Positions 17,266 to 25,757 are shown, counted from the stretch's first letter. The stretch: DNA of 64,000 nucleotides from Desulfobacter sp. (GCA_028768525.1 CP054837.1:1346001-1410000), one strand, 5' to 3'. Notes: a model not told the origin generated them from the sequence alone. Made by a program: numbers and translations.

Positions 17266-17754
17266 TTATTTCCAATCCAAAATAGGAATTGCCGAGATGC
17301 TGTTTTTCGGTGAGCCATCAATTAATTTATTCGAATAGGTCAAATATACAATACAATTTCTTTTTTTATCATAAAAACGAACCACCTGAAGCGATTTGAA
17401 TAAAACGGAGGTTGATTTTTTGAACACTTTCTTGCCATCGTCCTTACCAGATCGCACACGTTCCGGCAGAACAATTTTACCGATCTGGCGACAGGCAAGC
17501 GAGGCGTTGGATTTATCCTCTGCGAGGCCTATAGATCCGCTAATCCCTCCGGTCTTGGCTCGGCTGAGATAACAGGTGGCACCCGGAATATCTGGATCAT
17601 CAAAGGCCTCAATCACGATTTTATCATTGGCTCCCAGGATCTTGAATTTTGTCCGGACCTCGCCAATCTCATCCGCCTGAACCACAGATACAATTCCCCA
17701 AACCATCAATACAATTGACCAGACGACCACAACGGTATTTCTTCTATTTTTCAA
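17266..17754 (-). CDS. creA: CreA family periplasmic protein
   Basis: A 162-residue exported protein with a signal peptide (residues 1-27, cut after VVQADE-like region) followed by EIGEVRTKFKILGANDKIV, then EAFDDPDIPGATCYLSRAKT, GGISGSIGLAEDKSNAS and VVRFYDKKRN...YSNKLIDGSPKNSISA, all hallmarks of CreA. Two conserved cysteines (in TCYLSR and LACRQIG) may pair in the periplasm. The biochemical function of CreA is not known. Full length, single gene. Confidence 0.93.
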   Translation of the reverse strand: MKNRRNTVVVVWSIVLMVWGIVSVVQADEIGEVRTKFKILGANDKIVIEAFDDPDIPGATCYLSRAKTGGISGSIGLAEDKSNASLACRQIGKIVLPERVRSGKDDGKKVFKKSTSVLFKSLQVVRFYDKKRNCIVYLTYSNKLIDGSPKNSISAIPILDWK

Positions 17755-18023
17755 ATTCCTGTCTCCCTGTACATAGTGTCTTATTTTTGATTCTGCACCT
17801 CCCCCAATACCATAGCTCTATTCATTTTTCACTTGAAGATTACATCAGGGCCAAAAGAACCGCTGAAAAAAGGGGGAATGGTATCTCCCAGCGCTAGTCT
17901 ACGGCCATCCCTGTTAGCAGAAACAGATCCTTCGCCCAGGACTTAAAGCCATCCCTCATTGGCGAGTAGCGGCCCCCCATACGCGGTCAGTGATACCCCC
18001 AAAATATCAATGGAGGAAGATTT

Positions 18024-18461
18024 TTAAACCTTTTCCCCAAGCAGATCATCCAATATGACAGCAGCGTCATAAACAATTTTGTTGCAGATCTTTTTTTGGC
18101 GGAGCTGTTTAATCTGCTCGGGATCTTTGGGGTCCACCCCAGACTGGGTGAGAATTTTTCCGCAGTTGGTCGTATAATGCCGTTTTTCGAACCGGTGGAA
18201 TAATTCCTGAATCTTGATCAAGCAAAGATCCTTTTTGTACGGATCAGGTGTGAGGCCGGGACCAAATTTCAGGCCGATGACCACAGTGGCAGCTGTCACA
18301 GCCCCGCAGGTTTTCCCCTGGGCGAACCCGCCTGAAAATCCTGCAGCCAGCCGGCCTGCGAGTTCAGGGGGCAGATCAAAATATGGAGCGTACGCCATCA
18401 GAATGGATTCTGAGCAGGAGTACCCTTCCAGCAATTTATTGACCGCAGTATGATCTGTCAT
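18024..18461 (-). CDS. C_GCAxxG_C_C family (redox-type) protein
   Basis: A 145-residue soluble protein with the family cysteines: YSCSES near the N-terminus, TCGAVTAA for the GCAxxG box, LCLIKIQEL, NCGKIL and ICNKIV. These proteins are common in anaerobes and may hold a metal or act in thiol redox chemistry; no reaction is proven. The ATG at 18461 follows AGGGAGAAAATAA. It lies downstream of a TetR gene on the same strand, and a GTCACC-N3-GGTGAC palindrome sits 27 bp before its start, matching the one before the tetR gene, so it is very likely a target of that regulator. Confidence 0.88.
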   Translation of the reverse strand: MTDHTAVNKLLEGYSCSESILMAYAPYFDLPPELAGRLAAGFSGGFAQGKTCGAVTAATVVIGLKFGPGLTPDPYKKDLCLIKIQELFHRFEKRHYTTNCGKILTQSGVDPKDPEQIKQLRQKKICNKIVYDAAVILDDLLGEKV

Positions 18462-18488
18462 TTATTTTCTCCCTGTTTTTATGGAAAT

Positions 18489-18503
18489 GTCACCGATGGT
18501 GAC
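18489..18503. promoter_or_regulatory. TetR operator copy upstream of the C_GCAxxG gene
   Basis: GTCACC-GAT-GGTGAC, a perfect 6-bp inverted repeat with a 3-base centre. The same arms recur at 19146-19160 before the adjacent tetR gene. Confidence 0.75.
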
Positions 18504-18521
18504 GTTTTGGGCAAAAAAAAT

Positions 18522-19121
18522 TTACTTTGTAAAAATACCTTTCAACAGAAGATCAATCCCTTTGTTGATCTGATCCCACCCGGCATCCGTTTCTATGTCA
18601 ATGCCGCTGATGGAGCTGGCAATGCGAGACTTGACAATCAGGTGATTCACGGCACCGGCCATCAGCGCCACGATGGCGGGAAGATGCTCATCATCGGGCA
18701 GGGTGTCGAGTTGCTCGAAAAATTCCAGTACACTGCGTACCCGGCGGTCCTCGAGCTGTTTAGAGAATTCGTTCCGTTCAAGAAGCTCCCACGCCAGGAT
18801 ATCTTGGGTAACGGGCCGCCTGCGAAGCGCCGCAAGAAAGGATTTAAAAAAATAGGCCATCTGCATGTCGGGTGCGAGTTCCCGGACAGCCTCTGGGTCA
18901 GATCCAAAGAGTTCTTCAGCCGTGGGCCAAAAATCCACCGTTTCACTATAGGCAGTCATCAGGCCTGGCAGCCCTTGGAAATAGCGGTATACCAGTACTT
19001 TATCCACACCGGCTGTCCTGGCCACCTTATTGACGCCCACCCCTTTGAACCCTTCTTCAGCCAGCACCGTCCCCACTGCTTTTATCAACTTTTTCCGGGT
19101 TCGCATCTGTCGGTCTGTCAT
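18522..19121 (-). CDS. TetR/AcrR family repressor
   Basis: A 199-residue regulator. Residues 4-50 form the TetR helix-turn-helix (RTRKKLIKAVGTVLAEEGF, GVGVNKVARTAGVDKVLVYR, YF), and the rest is an all-helical ligand and dimer domain without a recognised ligand. I use the ATG at 19121 because AAAGGA lies 6 bases before it; the frame extends to 19241 but would run through its own operator. Two identical-arm palindromes, one just before this gene and one before the downstream C_GCAxxG gene, point to self-repression and control of the neighbour. Confidence 0.9.
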   Translation of the reverse strand: MTDRQMRTRKKLIKAVGTVLAEEGFKGVGVNKVARTAGVDKVLVYRYFQGLPGLMTAYSETVDFWPTAEELFGSDPEAVRELAPDMQMAYFFKSFLAALRRRPVTQDILAWELLERNEFSKQLEDRRVRSVLEFFEQLDTLPDDEHLPAIVALMAGAVNHLIVKSRIASSISGIDIETDAGWDQINKGIDLLLKGIFTK

Positions 19122-19145
19122 TGAAAATCCTTTCAATTTCATTTT

Positions 19146-19160
19146 GTCACCAGTGGTGAC
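19146..19160. promoter_or_regulatory. TetR operator copy upstream of the tetR gene
   Basis: GTCACCA-G-TGGTGAC, a perfect 15-bp palindrome, 25 bp before the chosen start of the repressor. Shares the GTCACC/GGTGAC arms with 18489-18503. Confidence 0.75.
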
Positions 19161-19311
19161 TATTTTATTAAACACCGAAAAATTGTCAAGCATAAAGAAC
19201 GGGTGTCTGCGAATTCGATTAATCCTCATTATAAAAGCCACGGCAGGAAAAATGCATGGCGTCTTCTTTTTAAATCGCCATTGACAATAAAATAAAACCG
19301 TTTAAAATACC

Positions 19312-19388
19312 CACATTTTGCCAAACCTGTTGTAAAACAGGGACGGAAAGCCACGGGTCTTTGGGTCGGAGACAGCCGGGCTGCAGTT
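19312..19388 (+). ncRNA. GEMM-I (cyclic dinucleotide) riboswitch
   Basis: The element shows the GEMM-I landmarks in order: GCCAAACC (tetraloop receptor), stem CCTGTT-GTAA-AACAGG closed by a GNRA tetraloop, GGACGGAAAGCCACGGGTCT, a short variable loop, then GAGACAGCCGGGCTGC. GEMM-I RNAs bind cyclic di-GMP, and a subgroup in Geobacter-like bacteria prefers cyclic GMP-AMP; I cannot decide the ligand. It lies 87 bp before the start of 19475-19891. The 3' strand GGCTGCA can instead pair with TGCAGCC at 19411-19417, and CTCCC (19436) can mask the GGGGGGAG ribosome site, which suggests control of translation. Confidence 0.88.
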
Positions 19389-19474
19389 TTCAGCACCTCC
19401 ATGCCTTGGTTGCAGCCTGACGGTTCTGACCTTGACTCCCGGAACCGCTTTAGGGGGGAGAGAATTAAAGCCGC

Positions 19475-19891
19475 ATGACAGACAACAACCCAGAAAATCA
19501 ACCCGGTCCCGGATATAGCGGGCAGGGATTCAGGCTTAAAAACCACCGCCACTACCTTGAAGTCATCACCAGCGGCACCCTGGTAAAAAACACCATCTTA
19601 TCCTCACTGGGGGAACTGCTGAAACATCCGGAGTATCCTGCCAAGCCATCTTTGTGGAATCTTTACCAGTCAACACCGGGATTTTCCATGGCGGACTTAT
19701 CTGAAATCGTAGGAATTTTGAGGCAGTCTCCCTGTAACCATCCGGAGCGGCTGAAAAAAACGGTCATCCTGGTGCAGGGACAATTCCACGCATCCATGGC
19801 AGGCCTTTTCACAGGAATGGCCCGGGACCTGCCCTACCACTGGCAGGTGTCCACCACAATGGGAGAAGCAGAAGCCTTTCTATCCCCTTAA
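19475..19891 (+). CDS. Small hypothetical protein under GEMM riboswitch control
   Basis: A 138-residue soluble protein without signal peptide or cysteine cluster apart from one PCNHP segment. The central part (YLEVITSGTLVKNTILSSL, later RLKKTVILVQGQ and FTGMARDLPYHWQVSTTMGE) alternates strands and helices like the SpoIIAA/STAS-like single-domain proteins, which is a weak resemblance only. The ATG at 19475 is preceded by GGGGGGAG at 14 bases and AAAG closer. It is the first gene after a GEMM-I riboswitch and is followed by an EAL-HDOD gene, so it probably belongs to cyclic dinucleotide signalling. Confidence 0.7.
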   Translation: MTDNNPENQPGPGYSGQGFRLKNHRHYLEVITSGTLVKNTILSSLGELLKHPEYPAKPSLWNLYQSTPGFSMADLSEIVGILRQSPCNHPERLKKTVILVQGQFHASMAGLFTGMARDLPYHWQVSTTMGEAEAFLSP

Positions 19892-20027
19892 TCCGGAACC
19901 GGATACAATTCAGGGTATTTGCCCACGCCAACGCCTTTAATAAGGTATTGACAATCCCCGGGGAAAAGCCGAGTATACATTTCCAAAGTAATGCCTGAAC
20001 GTCAATTTGATTTAAATCCAGGATCCC

Positions 20028-21245
20028 ATGACCATGGACATATTTGTTGCACGGCAGCCTGTTTTTGACCAGAAAAACAAAGTGGCCGGGTACACACTTT
20101 TGTTCAAAGACGGAGTGGAATGTACACTTGGGGATAAGGCCGGGGACACCGCAGCAATCACCATGTTGTCCCATTCATTTTTTTCCTTTGACATCCGGGA
20201 CCTGCTCGGAGGCAAGCCGGGCTTCATCCGCTTCACCCCGGAAATGATCATGGAAAACATCCCCCTGCTCTTTCCCGCAGGGCTTGTGCACATCGAAATT
20301 CCGGGGGAGACCGCCCCTGCCCCCGACCTCCTTAACGCCATCGCCGGCCTGCGCAAAAAAGGCTACCAGATTGTTTTAAACGCCCCCGCTTCCCCCGAAC
20401 TGATTTCCCATTCCGATATCGTCAAAATCGACATCGGAAAAACGGCCCCGGCAGGCATTTTCGACCGGATCCGGCGCCTGAAAGAAAAAAACGGGCCGGC
20501 ACTGATGGCGGATCATGTGGAAACCCGGGAAGATTACCACAGGGCATGCGAAATGGGATTCACCCTGTTCCAGGGCTATTTTTTCTCCAAGCCGGAAACC
20601 GTCACGGGAAAAGAGATTTCCGCCAACCAGGCTGCCAAGATGCAGCTCATTGCCCAACTCAGGCAGGAGGACCTGAATATCAGCAAGATCCAGGAGCTGA
20701 TCAAAAAGGACCCGGGGACCTCCTTCAAACTGCTCAAATTCATCAATTCCGCCTATTTCAGACGCCCCGTCCCCATTGACACCATCAAAGACGCCGTCAT
20801 ATTCCTAGGACGGGATGAACTGAAAAAATTCATCACCATCATCGCGGTGGGGGATTTAAACCCGGCGGCCTCCCATGAATTGCTCCGGCGCTCGGTGGTC
20901 CGGGCCGTGATGTGTGAAAAAACGGGGCAGATCATGCAAACCCAGTTCTCCGACGATGAATTATTCACCCTGGGGATGTTCACCCTCATGGACGCCCTGA
21001 TGAACTGCAAAATGGAAGTGATCGCGGAAAATATCAGGTTTTCAGATAATATGACCGACGCCCTTATGGGACGAATCAGGCAATTCAACCTGATGCTCCA
21101 TATCATCGACTGTTTTGAACGGGGGCTGTGGGAGTCCAATGTGCTGACGGCGGTAACGGGCCGGACCATGGGGACAAGGCTGCCGGCCTACTACCTGGAT
21201 GCGGTGAAAATGGCCGACTCTTTTTTTGAGACGGCCGTCTCCTGA
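20028..21245 (+). CDS. EAL-HDOD signalling protein (YuxH type)
   Basis: A 405-residue cytoplasmic protein. Residues ~1-200 form an EAL-like domain that starts MDIFVARQPVFDQKNKVAGY, the signature of the YuxH subgroup. The catalytic EAL triad is replaced by HIEIPGE, and the metal-binding acidic residues look incomplete, so c-di-GMP hydrolysis is unlikely. Residues ~205-400 are an HDOD domain (STKI-type ISKIQELIKKDPGTSFKLLK, then AVIFLGRDELKKFI). Such proteins act as signalling adaptors, for example in motility or chemotaxis. The ATG at 20028 or 20034 is used. It follows the riboswitch-led gene by 136 bp and may share its transcript. Confidence 0.88.
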   Translation: MTMDIFVARQPVFDQKNKVAGYTLLFKDGVECTLGDKAGDTAAITMLSHSFFSFDIRDLLGGKPGFIRFTPEMIMENIPLLFPAGLVHIEIPGETAPAPDLLNAIAGLRKKGYQIVLNAPASPELISHSDIVKIDIGKTAPAGIFDRIRRLKEKNGPALMADHVETREDYHRACEMGFTLFQGYFFSKPETVTGKEISANQAAKMQLIAQLRQEDLNISKIQELIKKDPGTSFKLLKFINSAYFRRPVPIDTIKDAVIFLGRDELKKFITIIAVGDLNPAASHELLRRSVVRAVMCEKTGQIMQTQFSDDELFTLGMFTLMDALMNCKMEVIAENIRFSDNMTDALMGRIRQFNLMLHIIDCFERGLWESNVLTAVTGRTMGTRLPAYYLDAVKMADSFFETAVS

Positions 21246-21247
21246 TG

Positions 21248-21290
21248 CCTGGCCGGCGGTTGGCGCCGGCCAGGTCTATTATTTTTTATC
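21248..21290. terminator. Strong bidirectional terminator
   Basis: CCTGGCCGGCG and CGCCGGCCAGG make a perfect 11-bp GC-rich stem with a 5-base loop, followed on the plus strand by TCTATTATTTTTTAT. It separates the convergent EAL-HDOD and permease genes. Confidence 0.88.
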
Positions 21291-22703
21291 CTTACCGATA
21301 TTTGAGAATGCGTCCCCGTCCCCTTCCGGCACCTGTTCCCTCAGGTCCTGGGGCAGGACCACATTGAGGAAGATGGCGGTGAGGCCGCCGGTGGTGATGG
21401 CCGAACCGAAAATCTGCTTGACCAGGGGCGGAAAAATCCCCAGGATCTCCGGCCGGAAGGCCACGCCCAGGCCCATCCCAAGGGAGATGGCCATGATGAG
21501 TACGCCCCTTCTGTCGATGATGCTTGAGGCGATGATCCGGATTCCGGATGCAGCCACGGTGCCGAACATGATGATGGTGGCGCCCCCCAGCACGGAATTG
21601 GGAATGATGGAGAACAACCCGCCCACAATGGGAAACATCCCGAACAGCACCAGCAGCAGCGAAATCCAATACCCCACATAGCGGGAAGCCACACCGGTCA
21701 TCTGGATTACCCCGTTGTTCTGGCTGAAGGTGGTGTTGGGAAAAGAGTTGAACACTGCGGCCAGAGCGGAATTCACCCCGTCTCCGAAAACACCGCCGGC
21801 GATGCGTTTCATATAAGTCTCACCAATGATGGGCTCGCCGGAAACCATGGAGGTGGCCGTGAGGTCGCCGATGGATTCCACCGTGGTGATCAGATAAAGC
21901 AGGGCCATGGGAATAACATGCCCCCAGGAGATATAAAATCCGAACTTAAAGGGAACGGGCGCGGCAAAAACACCCAGGTCCGAAATTTTCCCGAACTGCA
22001 CCATGCCCATGGCAGCCGCCGCAAAATACCCCAATGCCAGGCCGATGACAATGGCCCCCATGCGCAGCCATTGGTTCCGGCTCCGGTTCAGGGCAATGAT
22101 GGTCACCAGTACCAGGGCGGCCAGGGCCAGGTTCGCCCCGGATCCGTAGAGTTCGGGTTTATTGGTCAGCAGCCACTGCCCGCCACCGATGTCGGTGATC
22201 CCCACACGGATCAGGGAAAGGCCGATAAGGGTGACCACGATACCGGACACCAGCGGTGTAATGATTCTTTTCAGCAGAGGGATAAACCTGGAAAAGATCA
22301 TTTCAACCGGGGAACAGACCAAGGCGACGCCGAAGATGGTGCCCAGGGCCTGTTCAGGGCTGCCACCTGCAGCCTTTACCGAAAGGCCGATACCGATGGA
22401 AAGTCCCAAAAAAGTAAAACTGGTTCCCTGGATGCTCAGCAGCCCCGACCCCACAGGACCGAATTTCTTTACCTGGATAAAGGTGGCAACCCCCGAAACA
22501 AAAAGGGCCATGCTGATGATATACGCCTTATATTCCGGCGGCAGTTCCAGGGCGCCCCCGATGATCAGCGGCGGCGTAACGATGCCCACAAAAATTGCCA
22601 GAAGATGTTGAAATGCCGCCAGCACCGCCTGGAAAACCGGCGGCCGGTCATTGAGCCCCAAAATCATTTCAGACCTGTTCACAAACCCCTCCATCAAATT
22701 CAA
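21279..22703 (-). CDS. NCS2 family xanthine/purine permease
   Basis: A 474-residue membrane protein with about 14 hydrophobic segments. The nucleobase-ascorbate transporter signature QNNGVIQMTG is present, as are the conserved GLNDRPP start and TTVESIGDLTATS loop. The family brings in xanthine, uric acid or uracil with protons or sodium. QNNG followed by x4-T fits the purine-specific branch, so xanthine or urate is the likely substrate. The ATG at 22703 (or 22694) is used. I see no purine riboswitch upstream. Full length, monocistronic. Confidence 0.92.
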   Translation of the reverse strand: MNLMEGFVNRSEMILGLNDRPPVFQAVLAAFQHLLAIFVGIVTPPLIIGGALELPPEYKAYIISMALFVSGVATFIQVKKFGPVGSGLLSIQGTSFTFLGLSIGIGLSVKAAGGSPEQALGTIFGVALVCSPVEMIFSRFIPLLKRIITPLVSGIVVTLIGLSLIRVGITDIGGGQWLLTNKPELYGSGANLALAALVLVTIIALNRSRNQWLRMGAIVIGLALGYFAAAAMGMVQFGKISDLGVFAAPVPFKFGFYISWGHVIPMALLYLITTVESIGDLTATSMVSGEPIIGETYMKRIAGGVFGDGVNSALAAVFNSFPNTTFSQNNGVIQMTGVASRYVGYWISLLLVLFGMFPIVGGLFSIIPNSVLGGATIIMFGTVAASGIRIIASSIIDRRGVLIMAISLGMGLGVAFRPEILGIFPPLVKQIFGSAITTGGLTAIFLNVVLPQDLREQVPEGDGDAFSNIGKDKK

Positions 22704-22747
22704 AAAACTTTAAATTTCAAATAATTACCAATTATTTATCTAATCAC

Positions 22748-22775
22748 TTGACTCTTTAAAAAAAGAAGATAATAT
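22748..22775 (+). promoter_or_regulatory. Sigma-70 promoter of the IHF/HU gene
   Basis: TTGACT, a 16-base A-rich spacer and TAATAT, about 40 bp before the coding start. It is followed by GCCAAGTGGC, a short near-palindrome. Confidence 0.6.
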
Positions 22776-22815
22776 ATGCCAAGTGGCTCATAATTAAAAG
22801 ATAAAGGCAAACGTT

Positions 22816-23106
22816 TTGACCTGTACCAAAACCACACTCATCGAAAAAATTTCCGACAGATTCAATCAAAAACCGTCCGAGGCCAAAGAAACAGTTGAAA
22901 CCCTTATCGAAATCATCAAATCCACCCTGGCATCAGGGGAAGACCTTATGATATCCGGTTTCGGGAAATTCCAGGTCATTGAAAAATCTCCGAGAAAAGG
23001 CAGGAATCCGGCCACCGGCGAATCAATGCTTCTGGAAAAACGCCGGGTCGTCACCTTCAAATGTGCGGGCAAACTCAAGGAAGAGATGAACAGCAGGCCA
23101 AACTAA
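22816..23106 (+). CDS. Integration host factor alpha-type DNA-bending protein
   Basis: A 96-residue HU/IHF family protein. After the N-terminal dimer helices (TKTTLIEKISDRFNQKPSEA) come the core GEDLMISGFGKFQVIEKSPR and the DNA-intercalating arm GRNPATGESMLLEKRRVVTF with the key Pro in RNPATG. The M-L-L in place of the usual I-x-I in the arm and the C-terminal helix KLKEEMN are closer to IHF-alpha than to HU. The frame begins with TTG at 22816; no ATG occurs in the conserved N-terminus, so TTG is the likely start. It bends DNA for recombination and sigma-54 promoters. Confidence 0.9.
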   Translation: MTCTKTTLIEKISDRFNQKPSEAKETVETLIEIIKSTLASGEDLMISGFGKFQVIEKSPRKGRNPATGESMLLEKRRVVTFKCAGKLKEEMNSRPN

Positions 23107-23222
23107 CGGGGCACGCGCCCCAATCCTCCCTATATCAAAGAGGCTGCTGCAGCCCACCGGCCTCAGCAGCCCCCCATGCATCACACAATCGCCCTGAAAA
23201 TCACAGGAGCGAAAAGCCGGGT

Positions 23223-24134
23223 TTAATCAAAAATGCTTTTAAACAGATTCTGTACCTCTTCCTTCACCTGATCTACTGTGGCGTCCTTGGCCTCCTGCCT
23301 GGCGGCCTGGCCGACATCCTTGGCATCCTGGGCAAGTCCGGTATCATCGGAGGCGCTTGAGGCCTGGGGCTGTTCCGGAACCTGGGTCTGGGAATACCCG
23401 GCGGGCATCTGCCCGGCGGCACCGGCCATGGCGGGTTTTCCTGCCGCAAGATTTTGAATCACGGTTTTGGCCTGCTCTTTCATCATCCGGTCCCCATCAG
23501 GGTCATGCTCAAATTGAATTCCCTTGGGCAGCGCGAACTTGGAAGAAGCCACGCTTCCCGTGGAGAGGTCGGTGACTTCCTGGCTGATCTTGATCCCCAT
23601 GGTCTCGCCCTGGATTTTCAAAGGCAGGGCGCTGCCGCTGATGTTATAGGCGGTGGTTCCCATGGCCGTTACCTTGTCGCAGGTATATCCCATAATGGTG
23701 GCTGCCTTTTTTTCAATGGAGCCTTCCAGTCCTTCAATGGTGGAAATCCCCTGGGATTCCGCGTTCTGAACCACCTTTTTCTTTTGGCTTGAAGAGAGTT
23801 TTTCAAACTCCTCCTGCATATATTTATTGATGTTGGCCTGCTTGGAGCCGGTCTTTTCCACGAGATCTGCGGTGTAAATCCAGTCCGGAGTGGTGATGAT
23901 GATCTCTTTTTGCTCCTGGGTCATGCCGAACATTTTCATGGACATATTTGAATACTCTGCCGTGGTCCGGCCGTAATCCTTTACGTAAAGGGTTTTGGTC
24001 CCGGTCATGGTTCCGGCGACCTTATAGGCTACGGTGGCGGATTTAAAGGGCAGTTTTCTGTCCCAGGGATTTTCAACGGCAAAAGCAGCGCTGGCGAACA
24101 AAAGAACCAGTGCAACAGACAATACTCTTTTCAT
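23223..24134 (-). CDS. Exported DUF4412-like protein
   Basis: A 303-residue protein. The start at 24134 has AAAGGAAA 6 bases upstream and opens a clear signal peptide (MKRVLSVALVLLFASAAFA, cleaved before VENPW). The mature part has the layout of DUF4412 proteins: a tracer segment TLYVKDYGRTTAEYSN, MTQEQKEIIITTPDWIYT, then GYTCDKVTAMGTTAYNISGSALPLKI, and FALPKGIQFE. The tail is rich in Gln, Ala and Ser and ends in an amphipathic helix. Its homologous domain occurs again at 43900-44769. A periplasmic role is likely; its function is unknown. Confidence 0.75.
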   Translation of the reverse strand: MKRVLSVALVLLFASAAFAVENPWDRKLPFKSATVAYKVAGTMTGTKTLYVKDYGRTTAEYSNMSMKMFGMTQEQKEIIITTPDWIYTADLVEKTGSKQANINKYMQEEFEKLSSSQKKKVVQNAESQGISTIEGLEGSIEKKAATIMGYTCDKVTAMGTTAYNISGSALPLKIQGETMGIKISQEVTDLSTGSVASSKFALPKGIQFEHDPDGDRMMKEQAKTVIQNLAAGKPAMAGAAGQMPAGYSQTQVPEQPQASSASDDTGLAQDAKDVGQAARQEAKDATVDQVKEEVQNLFKSIFD

Positions 24135-24408
24135 GATATTTTCCTTTGAATAGAAAATTAAAAAATGAATTATAGAAACCAAATCGTCTCTCTATATGCC
24201 AAATTCGCCGGAAAATCAAGAATATTGGCGTTGCCCAACGGGCCAGTCCATCTTGAAGGCAAAAAGACGATGACTGACGGGGCGGACACACTGACCTATG
24301 GCGTTTCAGGAGATATAGACCCGGTCAATCTTAAGCATATAAAATTTGATAAAAAAAGCAGAGCCAAAACGGCCCTGCCTTTAGAAATTGATTCAATAAT
24401 GCCTTACA

Positions 24409-25104
24409 TCATTTCTTTCTTCTGCTCACCCCTGCAATGCCTAATAGCCCAATGCTGAAAAGAAGCATGGTGGCAGATTCGGGAACTTGAGACGTTTGGG
24501 TGAAATTCCGAATAAGAAAATGGCCGGCATATCCGCTTCGTTCATCAGGTTCGCTGGCAAATCCAGAGGCAGGCGAGCCCCAATTTACTGTCCCATTTGA
24601 TTCACTAAGCGTAATTCGAATTGCTCTGTGTGACGTTTGGCTCAAATATGGTGCGAGATAAGTATCTTGTATCTGACCCGTTGACCAGGAATAAGAATAT
24701 GCTGGGTTGTAGGGATCAGTATATTCATGGGTTGTCCCCATATAATAAACTAAAGTGGCTATTTGATCGTGGTATTCTGGACCAGATACGTCTAAATAAC
24801 GATCGTATCCCCCCGAAGTTGTGCCTGTCCCAGGTTGGATACCTGTAACATTCGTAAAAAAGCCTACGAATTCCTCTTCTGTGGCGTGATGGAATCCGTA
24901 TTCGGTATACCATTGAGAGACCAGGACATCGTTGTATGACATGCCGTCGGTTGCACTCAGGTCCAGCCACTCTAATCCCGTATTTGTATCTCTGGTAATA
25001 AGAGCATCCCCTGGCGTTAAATCTATTTCGATGATATCCGCCTGGGCTGAATTGAATCCCCAAAAAAATAAGAAAAAACAAATGACTAATAAGCTTTTTT
25101 TCAT
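24409..25104 (-). CDS. PEP-CTERM sorted exported protein
   Basis: A 231-residue protein. The start at 25104 follows AAGGAGACGGTAT. Signal peptide: residues 1-22 (MKKSLLVICFFLFFWGFNSAQA). The body is rich in Gly, Ser, Thr and Tyr and carries DTNTGLEWLDLSATDGMSY and FLIRNFTQ, a domain seen in many exported PEP-CTERM proteins. The C-terminus is VPESATMLLFSIGLLGIAG followed by SRRKK: a VPES form of the PEP motif, one membrane helix and a basic end. Exosortase would cut it and release it to the envelope or matrix. No exosortase gene lies in the window. Confidence 0.88.
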   Translation of the reverse strand: MKKSLLVICFFLFFWGFNSAQADIIEIDLTPGDALITRDTNTGLEWLDLSATDGMSYNDVLVSQWYTEYGFHHATEEEFVGFFTNVTGIQPGTGTTSGGYDRYLDVSGPEYHDQIATLVYYMGTTHEYTDPYNPAYSYSWSTGQIQDTYLAPYLSQTSHRAIRITLSESNGTVNWGSPASGFASEPDERSGYAGHFLIRNFTQTSQVPESATMLLFSIGLLGIAGVSRRKK

Positions 25105-25131
25105 ATACCGTCTCCTTGTTTTTAGATGCAC

Positions 25132-25757
25132 CCCGGGAAATGCCCCATGAATATCGCAGGCTTTCCGTCACTGCCTCACAAAAAGTTTGGCTTTGTTGGC
25201 TAATTTGGTAAAATTGAGTAGGCAGCATCAAAAAAAATGCAAGAAACATACCTTACACGAGGCAGTTCAAAACCCATAACTGTCGATATTTACAGCACTT
25301 TTCGAAACTTTTTTTCTCAGTAAAAAAAGATTGTATTTTATGAAAATAATTTCCAGATTGATACAAATATACATTCTTAAATTTGCGGGTCCCGTAAAAA
25401 GTAAAATTTAATAGTGATACCTAAAAACCGTTGGCGATGTCGATGATTGGAGGTTTCCGGCGGGGAATCCCCGATTCCACGATATGGGGTATGGCGAAAA
25501 TCCAGAGTATTGAAGGATTAACTGAAACCGCTAAGGATCGCAGTGGAAAATCATTCTTTTGAATAAAGAACAGCCGGAGAAATGTGCCTGAATGGTCAGG
25601 CTGCCGTGCGGGTGGGCACTGGAATGGCGGGAGACCTGCCGGATGCCAGGACGGCATAGCCGGCGGGCTCTCCGCTGCATTCCCGGCCAGGACGACCGGG
25701 AATGCTTTAGTGGAGGCGTCTTCCCGTATCGCGGCCGGGTGATGCCTCCACCGCAAA
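25132..25757. other. Intergenic region with several palindromes
   Basis: Between the PEP-CTERM gene start and the end of the thioesterase operon no convincing gene is seen. Positions 25132-25420 are AT-rich and hold the PEP-CTERM promoter region. Positions 25440-25757 are GC-rich with CGGGGAATCCCCG (25461-25473), ATGCC-AGGAC-GGCAT (25643-25657) and GCATTCCCGG/CCGGGAATGC (25677-25705). These may be terminators of the operon coming from the right or part of an untranslated RNA. Confidence 0.5.

Noticed and set aside
18450..19124. 224-codon plus-strand frame opposite the tetR gene
   Set aside because: It overlaps the TetR gene entirely, and the TetR frame has a clear helix-turn-helix and a good start.
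19122..19241. TetR gene starting at 19241
   Set aside because: The longer frame would run through the palindromic operator, has poor N-terminal sequence and lacks a ribosome site, while ATG 19121 has AAAGGA.
22704..22815. Purine riboswitch upstream of the NCS2 permease
   Set aside because: Neither the conserved loop-loop nor the junction sequences of the purine aptamer are present in the leader.
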